A stretch of DNA of 64,000 nucleotides from Trileptium ribeirensis (taxonomy: Eukaryota > Nematoda > Enoplea > Enoplida > Thoracostomopsidae). The DNA is taken from assembly GCA_030248225.1 (NCBI GenBank), contig JASANE010009867.1, forward strand, positions 1 through 64,000, given 5' to 3'. Of the stretch, positions 47,841 to 59,287 are shown one piece after another (position 1 is the first letter of the stretch; each line of letters opens with the position of its first letter). Below the pieces are notes generated by a model. That model was not told the DNA's origin, searched no databases, and saw only the letters and a list, made by a program, of their open reading frames with translations. Made by a program: the position numbers and the translations under genes.

Positions 47841-48135
47841 ACAGTCACAATGAAGCATCTGCTATAGTAACGTACAATTTGTTGACTTATAGTCATTTTT
47901 CGAACTATACTAATTGAATCGTAGTATCCGGCGAAATTTCAGACCTCCAAGGTCTGGGAGAGTATTAATAACAAAACAGTGACACTGGAGCATCTAGAAT
48001 AGTACGTACAATTTGTTGACATGTATAGTCATTTTTTCATACTGTACTAATTGCATCTAGTATATATCCGGCGAATTTTCAGCTTCCTGGATCTGGGAAT
48101 TTATCAGTAACCCAAATAGTCACAATGAACGTACA
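47841..48135 (+). repeat. ~137-bp unit, two tandem copies and a stub
   Basis: Starts at 47841, 47976 and ~48117. Shared words: ACAGT-ACA-TG-AGCATCT, ACGTACAATTTGTTGAC, TATAGTCATTTTT and TATCCGGCGAA-TTTCAG. Confidence 0.75.
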
Positions 48136-49054
48136 GAGCAGTAACTGAGTAATGATGTGAACTGAGAAAATTTGCAGCTCCGATCCCGTGTCTTGTATTG
48201 GCAAGTTCTGGTGATTCGTGACGTAGAGGGACACATGGAAAAGACTACAAAGCCGGTGCCAATGCCCGGTATGTAGAGTGAATACATGAATGACTGGTAT
48301 TATATATAACCCTTTATAGCCCGCATCGGTTGAAGCTCGCGCTCATAAGCTGTTGCACCAACTATAATTATTATAAAATTATATTTTATTACAACTCTAA
48401 TAGCAGCGCATAATTATAAAATCTGATATTAATATTTCTTTTGTCGGGTTTCTATGCGACATTATCAGCTAATTTTGCTTGGCAACGACGTAAACAATGA
48501 ATATAATATACGTATATACCTGGTTCGAAGCTGAATTTCGTGATGTCATGGTGAGTGTAGTTCCTGCAGTGTATTATTCAGTCCTTATATGATGGTAGAA
48601 AAGTTTTTATTAACTGAATGTTGTTATCTCAGCATTCGGAACCGAACCGATTATGAAGCTGGATATCCCAATATCGTGCGGCATTTCAAGCCAATAGTTC
48701 TTAATAACAAGTCTAAGAGTGTATAATTATCACTCATTAATTATATATACATCTGTTTGTATTGTAAGGAAGAGTGAGGTGGTTTTTTAGGCCTTCTCCC
48801 GGCTGAGCCCCATCCTTGGGGTCCTCCGTAAAGCTTTTTTAGCGCGTAGATTGAAACGTACTTCCACAAACACCAAACGAGTGGCAGAAAAGCGTCATTG
48901 GTTATGTGTAAATGTTATGTATGGGTACCTAAGTGTCTGCTGTCATATAAGTTAGCTTTGTATCAGCACATTATATTTAAGACATAATAGCAAAATTGTG
49001 CATGAGAATCTTGGTCGTTGTAGTAGCGCCCAAATGTTGAAGATAAAGAGAGGT
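48136..49054. other. no recognisable gene
   Basis: AT-rich filler; no repeat partner or ORF of note. Confidence 0.25.
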
Positions 49055-49250
49055 TTTCATTAAATTTGAAAGTGTGAACACTGTTCAAACTTTTGTAGCA
49101 TATTATTTTATCCAATTGGGGACAAAAAACTTAATTTGAAAAATTTTGAGCTCCAAATTTAACAAACCTTAGTGAAAAGTTTTCAAGTTAACCGATTTTA
49201 CACATTTTTTCGTTACAAATTACAGGCAAATGTTGAGCAAAAAGTTTTAG
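49055..49250. repeat. decayed copy of the 50.6-kb MITE
   Basis: GTGTGAACACTGTTCAAACTTTTG and TCCAATTGGGGAC correspond to the interior of the element at 50596-50859. GTTGAGCAAAAAGTTTTAG resembles its right arm. Confidence 0.5.
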
Positions 49251-50595
49251 TTTTAAACGAATGTTTATACAACTGCTATGTATTTTCTTTGTAACCGTGG
49301 ATTTATCAACAGTGGACTATGGATTACACATAGCTGTGCACTTAAATACCTACGGTACTCCTATAATTGAAGCGAAGTGAGCGGTGCTTCTACTGAGGGA
49401 GCTTGGGACGGGGGGCGGGCGTGAAAATTTCTTTTTTGACTCTTGGTATAACCCATGTTTGTGTGGGAAGATTGTGACAAAATTTCGTTCCATAGCAAAA
49501 ATGACGCTATGTGCTTTAGTTCTACGAGATCCGACTCCACATACCGGGCAAAAATGACAAAACTGGTTGGTATGTGTTACGCAGGCTATAAAGAATTGTC
49601 AATATATACGCAGGTTTTTCGCCACTATGAATACCATGATTTAACCAACTAGAATCCAGTTGCAATAGTTCATGCTTTTTCATTGGTTTTACGGTCGATA
49701 AACCCGATCTTAGGGCAAAACTGTCTTCAGTAGTTTGGTTACATATTGTTTTCAGGACATTTAGGACGATCTTTATAGATTTTCGGTACTTTGAATACGA
49801 TGGTGTGGTCATCAAGATTCCAACATGACTGTACCATACCTTTCTAGAGGTTTACCAATTAGTTCAAGGTCGACCGTCTCTGAAGCTGATTTGCCGAAAT
49901 ATAGTGTGTTTGTCACTTATTTTGTTATACGCTGTTTTCTGCGCTATCAGACAAGTTATAGGTTTTGTGACACGCAGAATAGATTTTGTTACTTAATTTC
50001 CAGTGGAGCATTATAACGATTAATCGGTTTCATGTGTTCTAGGATGGTATATAGATTAAACACAAAGCCCATTATAGGTAATTACTCATAACGACAGCCA
50101 TAGATATAATTACGCTTGCTGCTTCACCATCGCTTGCGTGATACTAGTTAAATGATATATGCGATTGACCATGTGTACAACATACGTAAACGACGTTATC
50201 CGGAAAGATAAGATGACGGGGTAGTTTAATGAAGTATCACTGCTAATTATATACATTTGAGCTCGTAAACCGAAATTGTTATCCGCTCTGGGCGCTTTGA
50301 AATGTGTATAACTTTGCTTGCTAATGAAGCATAAGTACCATCTTATGAAATTGCTATTCTAGCTATTTGATCTATGATTCCTTCGTTCCTGAATTTTAAG
50401 TTGCTGTGTAACTGATAAACTGTTCACCTAGTAGTTTCATCGTTTTCGTCTATCTGGCGACACGTCCATGTTATTATAGCTGTGGGCGTAATCTGAAATA
50501 TTTTATATGAGGTCTGCGGCTTGCTTGTTTCAAAAGCGGCTTTCGCAACTGTTACATATGTTTCAGTGTTACTAGTAACGTTCATCCTCCTTTGA
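49251..50595. other. no recognisable gene
   Basis: AT-rich. 49770-49815 contains TTTTCGGTA-TTTGAATACGATGGT, shared with 21350-21375. Confidence 0.25.
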
Positions 50596-50859
50596 GGGTT
50601 AATGCGTCTTCACACGCTCAAACTTTTTGCTCAAATTTTGATCAAAATTAGAATGCATATTTTTTGCAAGTTTGAACGTATGCACACTGTTCAAACTCTT
50701 CAAGAATATTTCTCTAGCCAATCATGAACGAGATGTATTTTCTGAAAAAGTTTTAGCTCAAATTTTGCAATATCGCAATTTTCCTTTAAAAAATCATGGG
50801 CAAATTTTGAGTTCAAAATTTGAGCAAAAAGTTTGAGCGTGTGAGCGCAGTTGCCACCC
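50596..50859. mobile_element. 264-bp MITE
   Basis: Ends begin GGGTT and GGGTGG. From CACACGCTCAAAC inward the two arms are identical for 31 bp (through GCTCAAATTTTGA). There is no ORF. A relative lies at 49055-49250. No clear target duplication, so the superfamily is unassigned. Confidence 0.75.
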
Positions 50860-50899
50860 TACGAGCAACCAGCCTTCTATGCTTCGAGCTGGGCAACAG

Positions 50900-51895
50900 G
50901 CTGTTTCTGATATGCGATCATAAACTACAATTGTCTGTGCTCGACAGAAAACTTGGCAATCACTTTATCTATAGCGTATATATCGATTAGTATATTAGTC
51001 GCTTGCTACATTGTCACGGTCAACACTCATTATTTGTGAACCTGATAAGGGGTTTTTCACGACAGAAATCTCGGAGATGTCTTTCCTCCTCGAAGTGTAC
51101 TTTATGTTCTTTCTGGGAACATGATAATATTAGCTGTGTGAAACTAAAAACTATGCTTCTGCAAACACTTGGTCGAGCATAGGAGTGCTGTTTCTGATGT
51201 GCAATCATAAACTGCAGCTGTCTGTGGTCGAAAAGAAGACTTGGCAATCACTTTGTCCATAAAGGATAACGTATTATAGTCGCTTGCTACTTTGTCCCGA
51301 TCAACGCTCATTATTTATAAACCTGATAATGGGTTTTTCACGACAGACGCCTGGGAGATGTCTTTACGCCGCGAAGTGTACTTCATGTTCCTTCTGGGGA
51401 CATGCTGTTACTAGCTGAATGAAAATGTCGCGTGCTACTTTGTCACAATCAACGCTCGATATTTGTAAACCTGATAAGACGTTTTTCACGACAGACATCT
51501 GGGAGATGTCTACGCAGCGAAGTGTACTTCATGTTCCTTCTGGGAACATACTATTGCTAGCTGCGTAAAAATAATAAAAACTGTACTTCTGCAAACACTT
51601 GGTCGAGCGTAGGAGTGCTGTTTCCGATGTGCGATCATAAACTTCAGTTGTCTGTGCTCGACAAAAAAACCTGTCAATCACTTTGCCTATAAAGGATGTA
51701 TTGGTCGCTTGCTACTTTGTCACAATCGCCTCTCATTTGTAAACCTGATAAGGGGTTTTTCCCGACAGACAGTTGGGAGATGTCTTTACGCCGCGAAGTG
51801 TACTTCATGTTCCTTCAGGGAACGTGCAATTACTAGCTGCATGGAAATAATAAACAGAAAGTATGCTTCTGCAAACACTTGGTCGAGCGTAGGAG
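50900..51895 (+). repeat. ~280-bp satellite, about 3.5 tandem units
   Basis: GCTGTTTC-GATGTGC-ATCATAAAC recurs at 50900, 51187 and 51617. GTCGCTTGCTAC recurs at 50998, 51279, 51427 and 51704, so spacing is ~280 with one half-length unit of ~148. Other shared words: AACCTGATAAGGGGTTTTTC and TTCTGGGAACAT. Confidence 0.85.
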
Positions 51896-53931
51896 TTGAT
51901 CCCAACCCATCAGTTTCGTCGCAGCACACCATCCCTTAAATAACTAAGCCCTTTAACAGAAGTTTTATGTATCGGATTAGGAAGAAGGTACCCTTTTACT
52001 CCCTTCGCTGGTTACCACCATCATGTAACTAAACATTTTGAGCTGACATCAGTTTTCCGTAACCACGCAAATGTGTAGCGATGTTATTTACATACAGAAG
52101 TGCATCCGCTCTAGATACAAGTACTTGGTCCTGTTATCCGCTTGAATCACAGCGGTTCTCCGTGTTAAAATTCAAGTCTACAAGTCCAAGCTTAGACTAG
52201 CAAATTTCCGATGGAGAATAATCGATTGTTCCTTTTTTCCAATTGCCGATTTTTGCTTAAGCCGTCATATTGTCATAGTTCTGAATATCATTCTTTTTGT
52301 AGAAAATTAGGATCTTTTGTTTGGAAAATAAGCTTTGAAATATTAAGATGATGCTTCATATACTAATTTGGATTCTACAGGATAAGTTATGACTGCGCGC
52401 CAAATATGAATTTCCGATCCATTGAGTAACCGGAACCGGAATTGCATTTTTCAAAAAAAAACCCGAACCGGGTATTATCAATAAGGTCAAATAAAACGAA
52501 TTATTAATGACTCTTTTATTTGTTTGGGTGAATGAAGGGCATTATATGGTTATTTTACTGGTTAAAAACGTTGATTTCGTTATTTTATAAGCACTTTGGG
52601 GCTGCGTCACTATCCTGTGAGGTGTTGGATGGATCTATATATAAATGCTCTAAATTTTGCCAACAAAATCGTGAAGTTTTTGTATTATTTCAATTGGTTG
52701 GGCGTTGAGGGCTATGGGCTATAGATTGCCGGGGTAGCTGCATACGAGGATTGCAGGTGTATTGAAACCAACCAATTCGAAAAGTACTACGGGCCTATAA
52801 AAAACTTGCTTTTTTAAAATAAAAAATTTTCTTCAAAGTTGTGATCCATTAATTCCGAATGTTAAAGTCTGTGTTGTAATGTCATTAGGTTAGCAGTAAC
52901 AATTTATGTATGACTAGAGGAAAAATACTACTGGCAGTACCTTTGCACAGTAATAGTATTTCAGTTTTGGGCTTAGTTTGTTGGCTAATTTTTACTGGAA
53001 ATGGAAAATTTATATCACAAAATACGACGTTTAGATATCCAAAGACATGAAACCGCAACCGCAACCCGAATTTAGCCAGAGCCGGGATTGCGGTTACTCC
53101 AAGTTCAGAGCATATAGATTTTGCAGCCCACCGCACTGTATAGGTATTTCCGATGCCAAAAACAAGTGCAAATGCGCGGATGCGTACCTTCCCGTAATCG
53201 CTCGCCGTAACTTGCCCGGCTTCTCACTCACATCCAACGACCTTACTTTAGTGTTTAGCCCTAGCCATAAACCTAGGTCTGTTTATGTACCTCTAGAATC
53301 CGGCATTCCCATGTTCTCAGGCCGCATCTCTACCGCTGGAACCACCCAGTCAGCTTAAGCGCGGCAAGAAATTTCTGACGTACATTAGTCCAGATGAGAA
53401 GCGGAAAACGTAACAAACTATGTGCGGCGACTACTACATTGAAGGATGTCTATTTTAAACCTGGAAATCGCATTTATGAAAATTCCGGCATCGTCCCGTA
53501 AGGTTAATAATATATATACATATTTCTTGTAGGTTTATAACAATGAAAGCACGTGCTGACCGGGTTACTATCAAACACTATCAACAAGCTAGAAACTTAT
53601 TTTTTCAAAATTTTGAAATCAAATATTTTTCTGGGATATTTTTAAATTGGCTCAAAAATGCACAACATCAAAGTTGTAGCTCTGCATGATGCGTGTGAAG
53701 TGACCTCAGTTTTTTGAGCCGACACCTGTGGCAAAGGTTTAACCTAAAAGGTTGCATGAACCCGAATGGAAAAAATTAAAATATTTAATCCATATCGGTT
53801 TTGCGAGGCAACCATTCAGCAGGTTGCTAAAAAAGTTAACTTAGAGAATTATTTAAACTTCGATAGAAACCTCTAAAACCTTGTTAGAAACGTTTTTTTA
53901 GCTCTTAGGTTTTAGTAACTTTATTTCATTA
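51896..53931. other. no recognisable gene
   Basis: AT-rich. CCGGAACCGGAATTGC near 52432 resembles the GGTTCCGG patches near the 13-kb LINE. The 103-codon frame at 53047-53358 has no recognisable domain. Confidence 0.25.
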
Positions 53932-53940
53932 ACTATTTGT
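53932..53940. other. 9-bp target-site duplication, left
   Basis: ACTATTTGT, identical to 56542-56550. Nine bases is the length typical of Mutator-like transposons. Confidence 0.85.
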
Positions 53941-54152
53941 GGGTCTACGACAATTGACTCCGCACAACTGACTCCCAACACAATTGACTCCCGCACAACT
54001 GACTCCCAACACAATTGACTCCCAACACAATTGACTCCCAACACAATTGACTCCCGCACAATTGACTCCCAACACATTTGACTCCCAACACGTTTGACTC
54101 CCTGCACATTTGACTCCAGGACATTTGACTCCCGGACATCTGACTCGCAGAA
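53941..54152. repeat. MULE left arm: tandem ~16-bp units
   Basis: About 12 units of the type ACAATTGACTCCCAAC, becoming ACATTTGACTCC and GACATCTGACTC inward. The small open frames across it are repeat artefacts. Confidence 0.85.
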
Positions 54153-54504
54153 CTATTGCCACAATATCTGTAAAAAGCGAAACTGTCCCTGGTATAATTC
54201 CTATCCGCTCGAATTGCCAACACGCAGCTCATGGAAAAAAATTCGAATACTTAGAAACACGTTTATAATTTTAATGATAAAGTAAGCAGCAACGATATAG
54301 ATATTGTATTTTTAACAAAATGGAATGATGCTTAAGCAAAAACTAAATCCTTGAAACATATGACACTCAAGCTATATTGCACGAAAAACTAGATGCTGTG
54401 ATGAGACCGCTGGCTCTCAGTTATCAAATTAATAACATTAATAATTACGACCCTCTTAACATGCAAGTATTAACAAGTGTCTAGTGTCCACCAGTGTCTA
54501 TCGT

Positions 54505-55911
54505 TTAGAACTGAAAATTATAAGCGATGCCACGAAGTGTTTCGACAAAATCGCGAACGTCGTACCAGTCGAGAAGGCGATGCAAACGCCGCTGAAGGTC
54601 CCGATAGCGCTTCTTTTTCTGCGCTGGTGCATTTCCTGCATTCAATCCTGCGATTCCAAGCTGGTTTAACGCTTGTTCTTTCTTCAAAATTTCAACGAAT
54701 TTATAAAGGTTCGGATATTGAGATCCGACCAACGACTGGAAACCTCTGTGCCAGCCTTCTAAACTGTTATTTGTCCTATCTTGATCATTGACTGTTCGGT
54801 CATGCACATTGCAAAGATTAACTGGATACCGCGGAGCTCGACGAGAACGGTCAGGTTGCATTCGACCCAAGTAATTATCTTCAAAGTAGTCAGCGATTGG
54901 TTGCGCTCGGCGGTCAAAACGAGGATGAGTTATAAGCTCTTCAAATGCTTGTTCGAATTGCTCAGGGCGCACTAGGGCTAGAGCCGGGATACATTTAGCC
55001 CACGTTGCAAATGCGGCATTCTGTTGATAAAGCTGCTGAAGTCCGTTGTCAGCAATGTGACGATATACACTTTGGCACAGATGAAAGAAACAACCAGTAC
55101 ATTCGATTCCAGAAAACTCGGCCCTAAACGCTGAAATCGCAGCAAGCTCGAAATCGGTCATAAGAAACCCTGGATTTAGCCCTGGTTGTAAAATTTTCAA
55201 CTGTTGGAATGCAGATCTGTAAAGTGCTTCGATTTTGCCAGGCATCAAAATAAACACCAATGGCATCAATTCATCCATATATCGACCATGAATTGTATAC
55301 AATTGTCGAAATGGTTGCGGAGTAATTTTGAAGGTGCCATCAGCAGACCATTCCCCACACTGGACTAGAATTGCCAAATTTTGTCGAGTAGAGAAAATGA
55401 CATGTCTGTCTTGACCTGATCCTGAGTCGTACAACAGAAATTGTTCCCCCTCTGCAGTACCATCTAAAGTCATTTGCTTTTGACCAAAGCGAAGCTCAAA
55501 CAAATCAGTAGGCTGTGGTTGGATGTCATTGTACTCATTGCGCTGACGTTGTATTGTGCGTTTAAGTGACCTTTTGGTTGGCATTTCAGCAGCAGAATCC
55601 TCAGGGAGCCCTTGAACTGCGTCTGCCATAATTTGCTGCGCGGTCTCCAGCGTTGTACGAGCTCTTTCGCGAATATCAGCGACAGCGGCTAGCGCGCTGT
55701 TACGTCTTGCTTCAGGACCGTGGTTTTGCTCTGTAACGACGTCCAATGGCACTAAAGCCTCATTTTGCACTTTAAGGCGGCCTTTGCAATGATGCGAGTT
55801 CTTTTTTTCACAAACCCAGCTCGAATGCGTAGGTGGCGTTAGATCCTTATGTTTTACATAAAAATATCCCTCATGATGAATTTTTGTGCGTCCGCGACTT
55901 GTAGAAAGCAT
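54505..55911 (-). CDS. MULE transposase with FLYWCH-type zinc finger
   Basis: 468 aa from the first ATG (cat at 55909-55911); the open frame begins five codons earlier at a TTG. N-terminal FLYWCH-like finger: W32-x-C34, C42, then EQNH with H64. The usual first His of that pair is Gln, so the finger is slightly atypical. The DDE transposase domain follows: first Asp in SADGTF (D191), second in MTDFE (D253), then the C-x2-H motif CFFH (274-277), and Glu in NNSLEGWH (E385). All catalytic positions of the MULE family are present, and there are no stops or frameshifts. It catalyses excision and insertion by binding the terminal arms. Intronless and lying inside matched ends. It reads opposite to LAMTOR1 and the Polinton polymerase. 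Confidence 0.9.
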   Translation of the reverse strand: MLSTSRGRTKIHHEGYFYVKHKDLTPPTHSSWVCEKKNSHHCKGRLKVQNEALVPLDVVTEQNHGPEARRNSALAAVADIRERARTTLETAQQIMADAVQGLPEDSAAEMPTKRSLKRTIQRQRNEYNDIQPQPTDLFELRFGQKQMTLDGTAEGEQFLLYDSGSGQDRHVIFSTRQNLAILVQCGEWSADGTFKITPQPFRQLYTIHGRYMDELMPLVFILMPGKIEALYRSAFQQLKILQPGLNPGFLMTDFELAAISAFRAEFSGIECTGCFFHLCQSVYRHIADNGLQQLYQQNAAFATWAKCIPALALVRPEQFEQAFEELITHPRFDRRAQPIADYFEDNYLGRMQPDRSRRAPRYPVNLCNVHDRTVNDQDRTNNSLEGWHRGFQSLVGSQYPNLYKFVEILKKEQALNQLGIAGLNAGNAPAQKKKRYRDLQRRLHRLLDWYDVRDFVETLRGIAYNFQF

Positions 55912-56082
55912 TATAATTACAATCAACAGTAAAGCTACACTTATAATCTACACTACGAATAAAAAGTAGACGGTAAACTATAAAAACTAAATTAAAAGTA
56001 ACTAAAATAATTAAAAGTTCTATTCCACCTACGCTTTGCGTCATCGGCAGCGATATCACGTACTGTATTGGTGCATTACTAT

Positions 56083-56152
56083 TCCGAGGATGGTCAAGTG
56101 GCTAAGCTTTGGACTGATAAAGGCTCCGCGTACAAGCCAGTGGGCCCGTACA
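56083..56152 (+). repeat. tRNA-like SINE head inside the MULE
   Basis: GATGGTCAAGTGGCTAAGC resembles box A, and GCGTACAAGCCAG a degraded box B, followed by GTGGGCCCGTACATTGAA. It cannot fold as a functional tRNA. Confidence 0.3.
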
Positions 56153-56328
56153 TTGAAACCATATTTTCGTAACACATTAACGTTACCATAAGCGGTCAGC
56201 GAAAAAAAGGTCGCAGGGGCGTCATGTGGGCAGTTCGGGGGGGGGGGCTCTTAATGCACGAGCTAAATTTGTCGCCAAATACATTAGAACAAAGATGCCA
56301 AAGAGTGGGTGTCAAATTTCTCGAAGTC

Positions 56329-56541
56329 ATATGTCCGGGAGTCAAATGTCCGGGAGTCAAATGTCCGGGAGTCAAATGTCCGGGAGTCAAACGTCCGGGA
56401 GTCAAAAGTGCAGGGAGTCAAATGTGTTGGGAGTCAATTGTGGCGGGAGTCAATTGTGCGGGAGTCAATTGTGTTGAGAGTCAGTTGTGCGTGAGTCAAT
56501 TGTCCGGGAGTCAGTTGTGCGGAGTCAACTGTCGCACTTCC
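56329..56541. repeat. MULE right arm: tandem ~16-bp units
   Basis: About 13 units. The inner ones are GGGAGTCAAATGTCC in near-perfect series, and the outer ones are GGGAGTCAATTGTGC-like. The unit gradient mirrors the left arm. Confidence 0.85.
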
Positions 56542-56550
56542 ACTATTTGT
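56542..56550. other. 9-bp target-site duplication, right
   Basis: ACTATTTGT, the same as 53932-53940. Confidence 0.85.
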
Positions 56551-57779
56551 ACATAATTTATTCGTATCTTTTCAATTTATTTTTTATGTTAATATATATA
56601 TATTTACGTATGTTATATATTTTATATCTATTTTTATGAAATATATATACTTGTTTTTGTTGTTGTTGTTGTTGTCGTGTACTATGACTAAACTGAGATA
56701 CACCATCACAGTCTCCGATGGAGGGGACACATTCTAAGAATGTCTGACATCCGGCTAACAAAGCAGGTACTATTGGCCTCGAAACCGTCACGTTGTACAC
56801 GACCTATAATGATACATCGAAAAGAGTGGTGCTTAAAGAAACAGAGCCCTTATTTGCAGACGTTTCTTAGAGGCGGTGGAGACAAGCACTATTTCAAATT
56901 ATGACTGAGCATGCAGCAATCTAAGAGGAATGGAAACCACGAATCAGACGGGTTTTGAACTCCCCCACATACATGGGGACAGGTGATATAATGTATCTCT
57001 GTACAACTATATGTATATAGGTTCTGTGGTCCCACCCTGATAACATTCACAGATGAAGCTGTTAATTAAGGATTGACCTATTGCATTTAGCATTATTACT
57101 GCGTGTCTGCCTACGATGTCTTAAATATGCCTTCTCAAGTGGTTTTATTATGTATTTTTATCTTATCCTGCGCCGACTATCAGATTCCAAGTCATTCCCG
57201 ATTTGCTGTGTACTAGAGATGGAACCAGGTCACCTGGTCACTTCGTGGTACATGTGTGACCCGCTCTGAAACAGTTAGTAGCCCAACTCACTGACCTATG
57301 CACTGAACCCAACAACACAGAATAACGTTGTTTGCCGTTTGTTCTTCCGAAGAGACACGGTGAAAACTCTAATGCTGGCAACCACGCTTTCCTCTAAATT
57401 CGCAATAAGAAGGCGACCAGAAGAGAGGGAGGTTCGTAGAAGAATAGTGACCAACGCTGTGGGCAACATCCTTACCGTGTAACAATGGAAACCTGATTTA
57501 CAGCCCTACCGACCGCTATCTATTGCTTTTCACATACGTTTCTGCGTTTATCCAGCACTATAGTATGGCTAATACCCTGAAGAAAACGTAATTTTAATCC
57601 ACGTGTAATATGGATTTGCCAAGCAGTGAATTCTCTTGATATTAAACTGTTTTCCAAGACAGTCCTTTTACGGCTTAACACCGGCATTAAATATGGGTTG
57701 CTTTGGAAAGTGGGTGTTTCACTGGGTCATTGTAGTAACAGTGTTACTGCCTTAATCATGTCGCCAAATCATTACCGTA
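56551..57779. other. no recognisable gene
   Basis: AT-rich start with an interrupted (TTG)n run at 56652-56674. The rest shows no ORF or repeat of note. Confidence 0.3.
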
Positions 57780-57945
57780 ACCGGTTCGACCGGGCCACTA
57801 CCACTGCCGGGTCACTGCCGTGACTGTATCACCGCGTCACTGCCATGATCCGGTCACAGGGTCACTGTCATGATCGAGTCACAGGGTCATTACCATGACC
57901 GATTAACCGGATCACCGTGTTATTACCATCACCGGCAGCTGCAAG
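57780..57945. repeat. degenerate GGTCACTGCCATGACC tandem repeat
   Basis: Roughly eight imperfect units of GGTCA-TGCCATGA-CGGTCA, with alternating GGTCAC and ATGACC words. Confidence 0.65.
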
Positions 57946-58075
57946 CAAAGTTGTGACCGGCTTCTATCGCTGCTTTATACATATATGTATTCCTAACTAC
58001 CGTTGCGCCTTTAATGCACTGATTTGGAGAAAATACGGAATTTTTGTAAATTAAATCCCTAACTGTATTTTTGTC

Positions 58076-58160
58076 ATAAATGACCAAATGGATATTTTCT
58101 GAACCGCCTCGCCGAGATGAGTGGAATACCGCTGTGTCTTTAAAACGTGTCAAATTTCAT
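58076..58160. repeat. decayed end of the foldback element
   Basis: AATGGATATTTTCTGAACCGCCTC-CGAG matches the arm at 39655-39685 (ATTTTCTGAACCGCCTCATCGAG), then similarity fades. Confidence 0.6.
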
Positions 58161-58840
58161 GCGGAGGATTCTAGGAAATGTCCTATATTTATAAAGATAA
58201 TAAAAAAATATATATGTGTGTAATACGTATATATAACTGACGAATGCGTGCCGCATATAAATGCTTACATGTTATTCGATAGGGCTTCCGTTTGGATATA
58301 ATATGGATGCCATGTTGCGGCTCGCTCATGGCTTCATTCCTATATTGTCAAACAAGCTAATGTTTATTCTTTATATACTTGTATTGTTTTCAGCTTTATA
58401 AGTTATCCGTATTAATATAGTTTTAAAGTTTAATAATAAGCCAGTTTTATTAAATATCTTTGAACTAATGTATACTATTGTTGCCGTAATATGCGTGTGA
58501 TCGACGGACTGGTGTTGATTGTGTTAGGCGTCGTTCCGGTCAGCACAGTTTTTGATTTTGAGCATCGCGCTTCAACTGTAACAGTATAGCAAGAAAAACG
58601 TTTCGTAAGATATCTTAGCAGTGAGTGAATTTGATATATATTGGTGTGGTTTTAGTGTATTCCAAATTATTTGTTTTGAAAAAATGTGTATCCTGCTGCG
58701 TCAGTGATTTTCTTCCGCAAGACATCATTGGCAGTTGGTTGACATTCGACGTTCAGCTAAGTTGCTCGCAAGCTTGCTAAAGCATATTTAGCTGCTAGAA
58801 GTTACTTTGTAAAAGCAATTTAAAACAGCAAAGCATAACC
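58161..58840 (+). other. likely promoter and 5' UTR region of the 58.8-kb gene
   Basis: No ORF. AT-rich to ~58500, then more balanced composition up to the start codon, as expected of a leader. No definite TATA or initiator was seen. Confidence 0.25.
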
Positions 58841-59287
58841 ATGACGAGTTTGTCGTTAGTAACAGTTATCATCGGTGGGTGCGTTGCGATTAGCACGGCT
58901 TTGCTTGTCATTCTTGCATACTATCTTTATCAATGGAATCGGGCGAAATTGGAAGCTGAAGCTGTGAATAAAGTATCAAACCGGTCCGCAAATAACGTAC
59001 CAGTATCGAAATCGGTCACCTTCAAAACTTCGCAAACGGAAAAAAAGATCGAAACGATCAACGTTTCATCGGCAGCAACTGCCGTTAGACCGGAAATAAT
59101 CGAGCGATCGAAAAAGATTTTGGCTGAAATTAAGGCACAAGGACCGCGTCCAATGCCTGAGGGTATGGCAGGCGGTGGGTGTCCGTTTAGTGGTCTTGCC
59201 GGGTTCGACACCGACGGAGGCGACTTTGGGCCGTACCATTTTGACACAAGCACATTGAACAATGAAGATAAAGAACGGTTTAATAAG
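58841..59287 (+). CDS. first coding exon, single-pass membrane protein of unknown family
   Basis: 149 codons from ATG to a donor site AAG|GTTAGT, ending in phase 0; without splicing the frame would stop at 59318. Residues 4-31 form one strong hydrophobic helix ending YYLYQW before positive charges, so a signal anchor with the rest probably cytosolic. It continues with a Ser/Lys/Thr-rich linker (40-82), a charged helix (84-100, RPEIIERSKKILAEIKA), then MPEGMAGGGCPFSG (105-118) and an acidic/aromatic segment FDTDGGDFGPYHFDT. Composition and codon use differ from the random frames around it, so I judge it real host coding sequence. I do not recognise the family, and no downstream exon was found before the Polinton-like polymerase. 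Confidence 0.6.

Larger units (their letters stand above)
53941..56541 (-). mobile_element. Mutator-like element (MULE), apparently complete
   Basis: 2601 bp between two identical 9-bp duplications (ACTATTTGT). The ends read inward GGGTCTACGACAATTGACTCC and GGAAGTGCGACAGTTGACTC, followed by arms of ~200 bp made of short tandem repeats. The transposase on the minus strand is uninterrupted. Together these suggest a recent, possibly still competent, insertion. Confidence 0.9.

Noticed and set aside
50900..51895. CRISPR array
   Set aside because: Units of ~280 bp with no short direct repeats and unique spacers; a eukaryotic satellite.
53898..54232. Open frames with repeated GVNCVGSQLCW-like peptide (minus strand)
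   Set aside because: They are translations of the MULE left-arm tandem repeats in several frames; no gene-like features.
56224..56556. Open frames with repeated MSGSQ or CPGVK peptide
   Set aside because: Translations of the MULE right-arm repeats.
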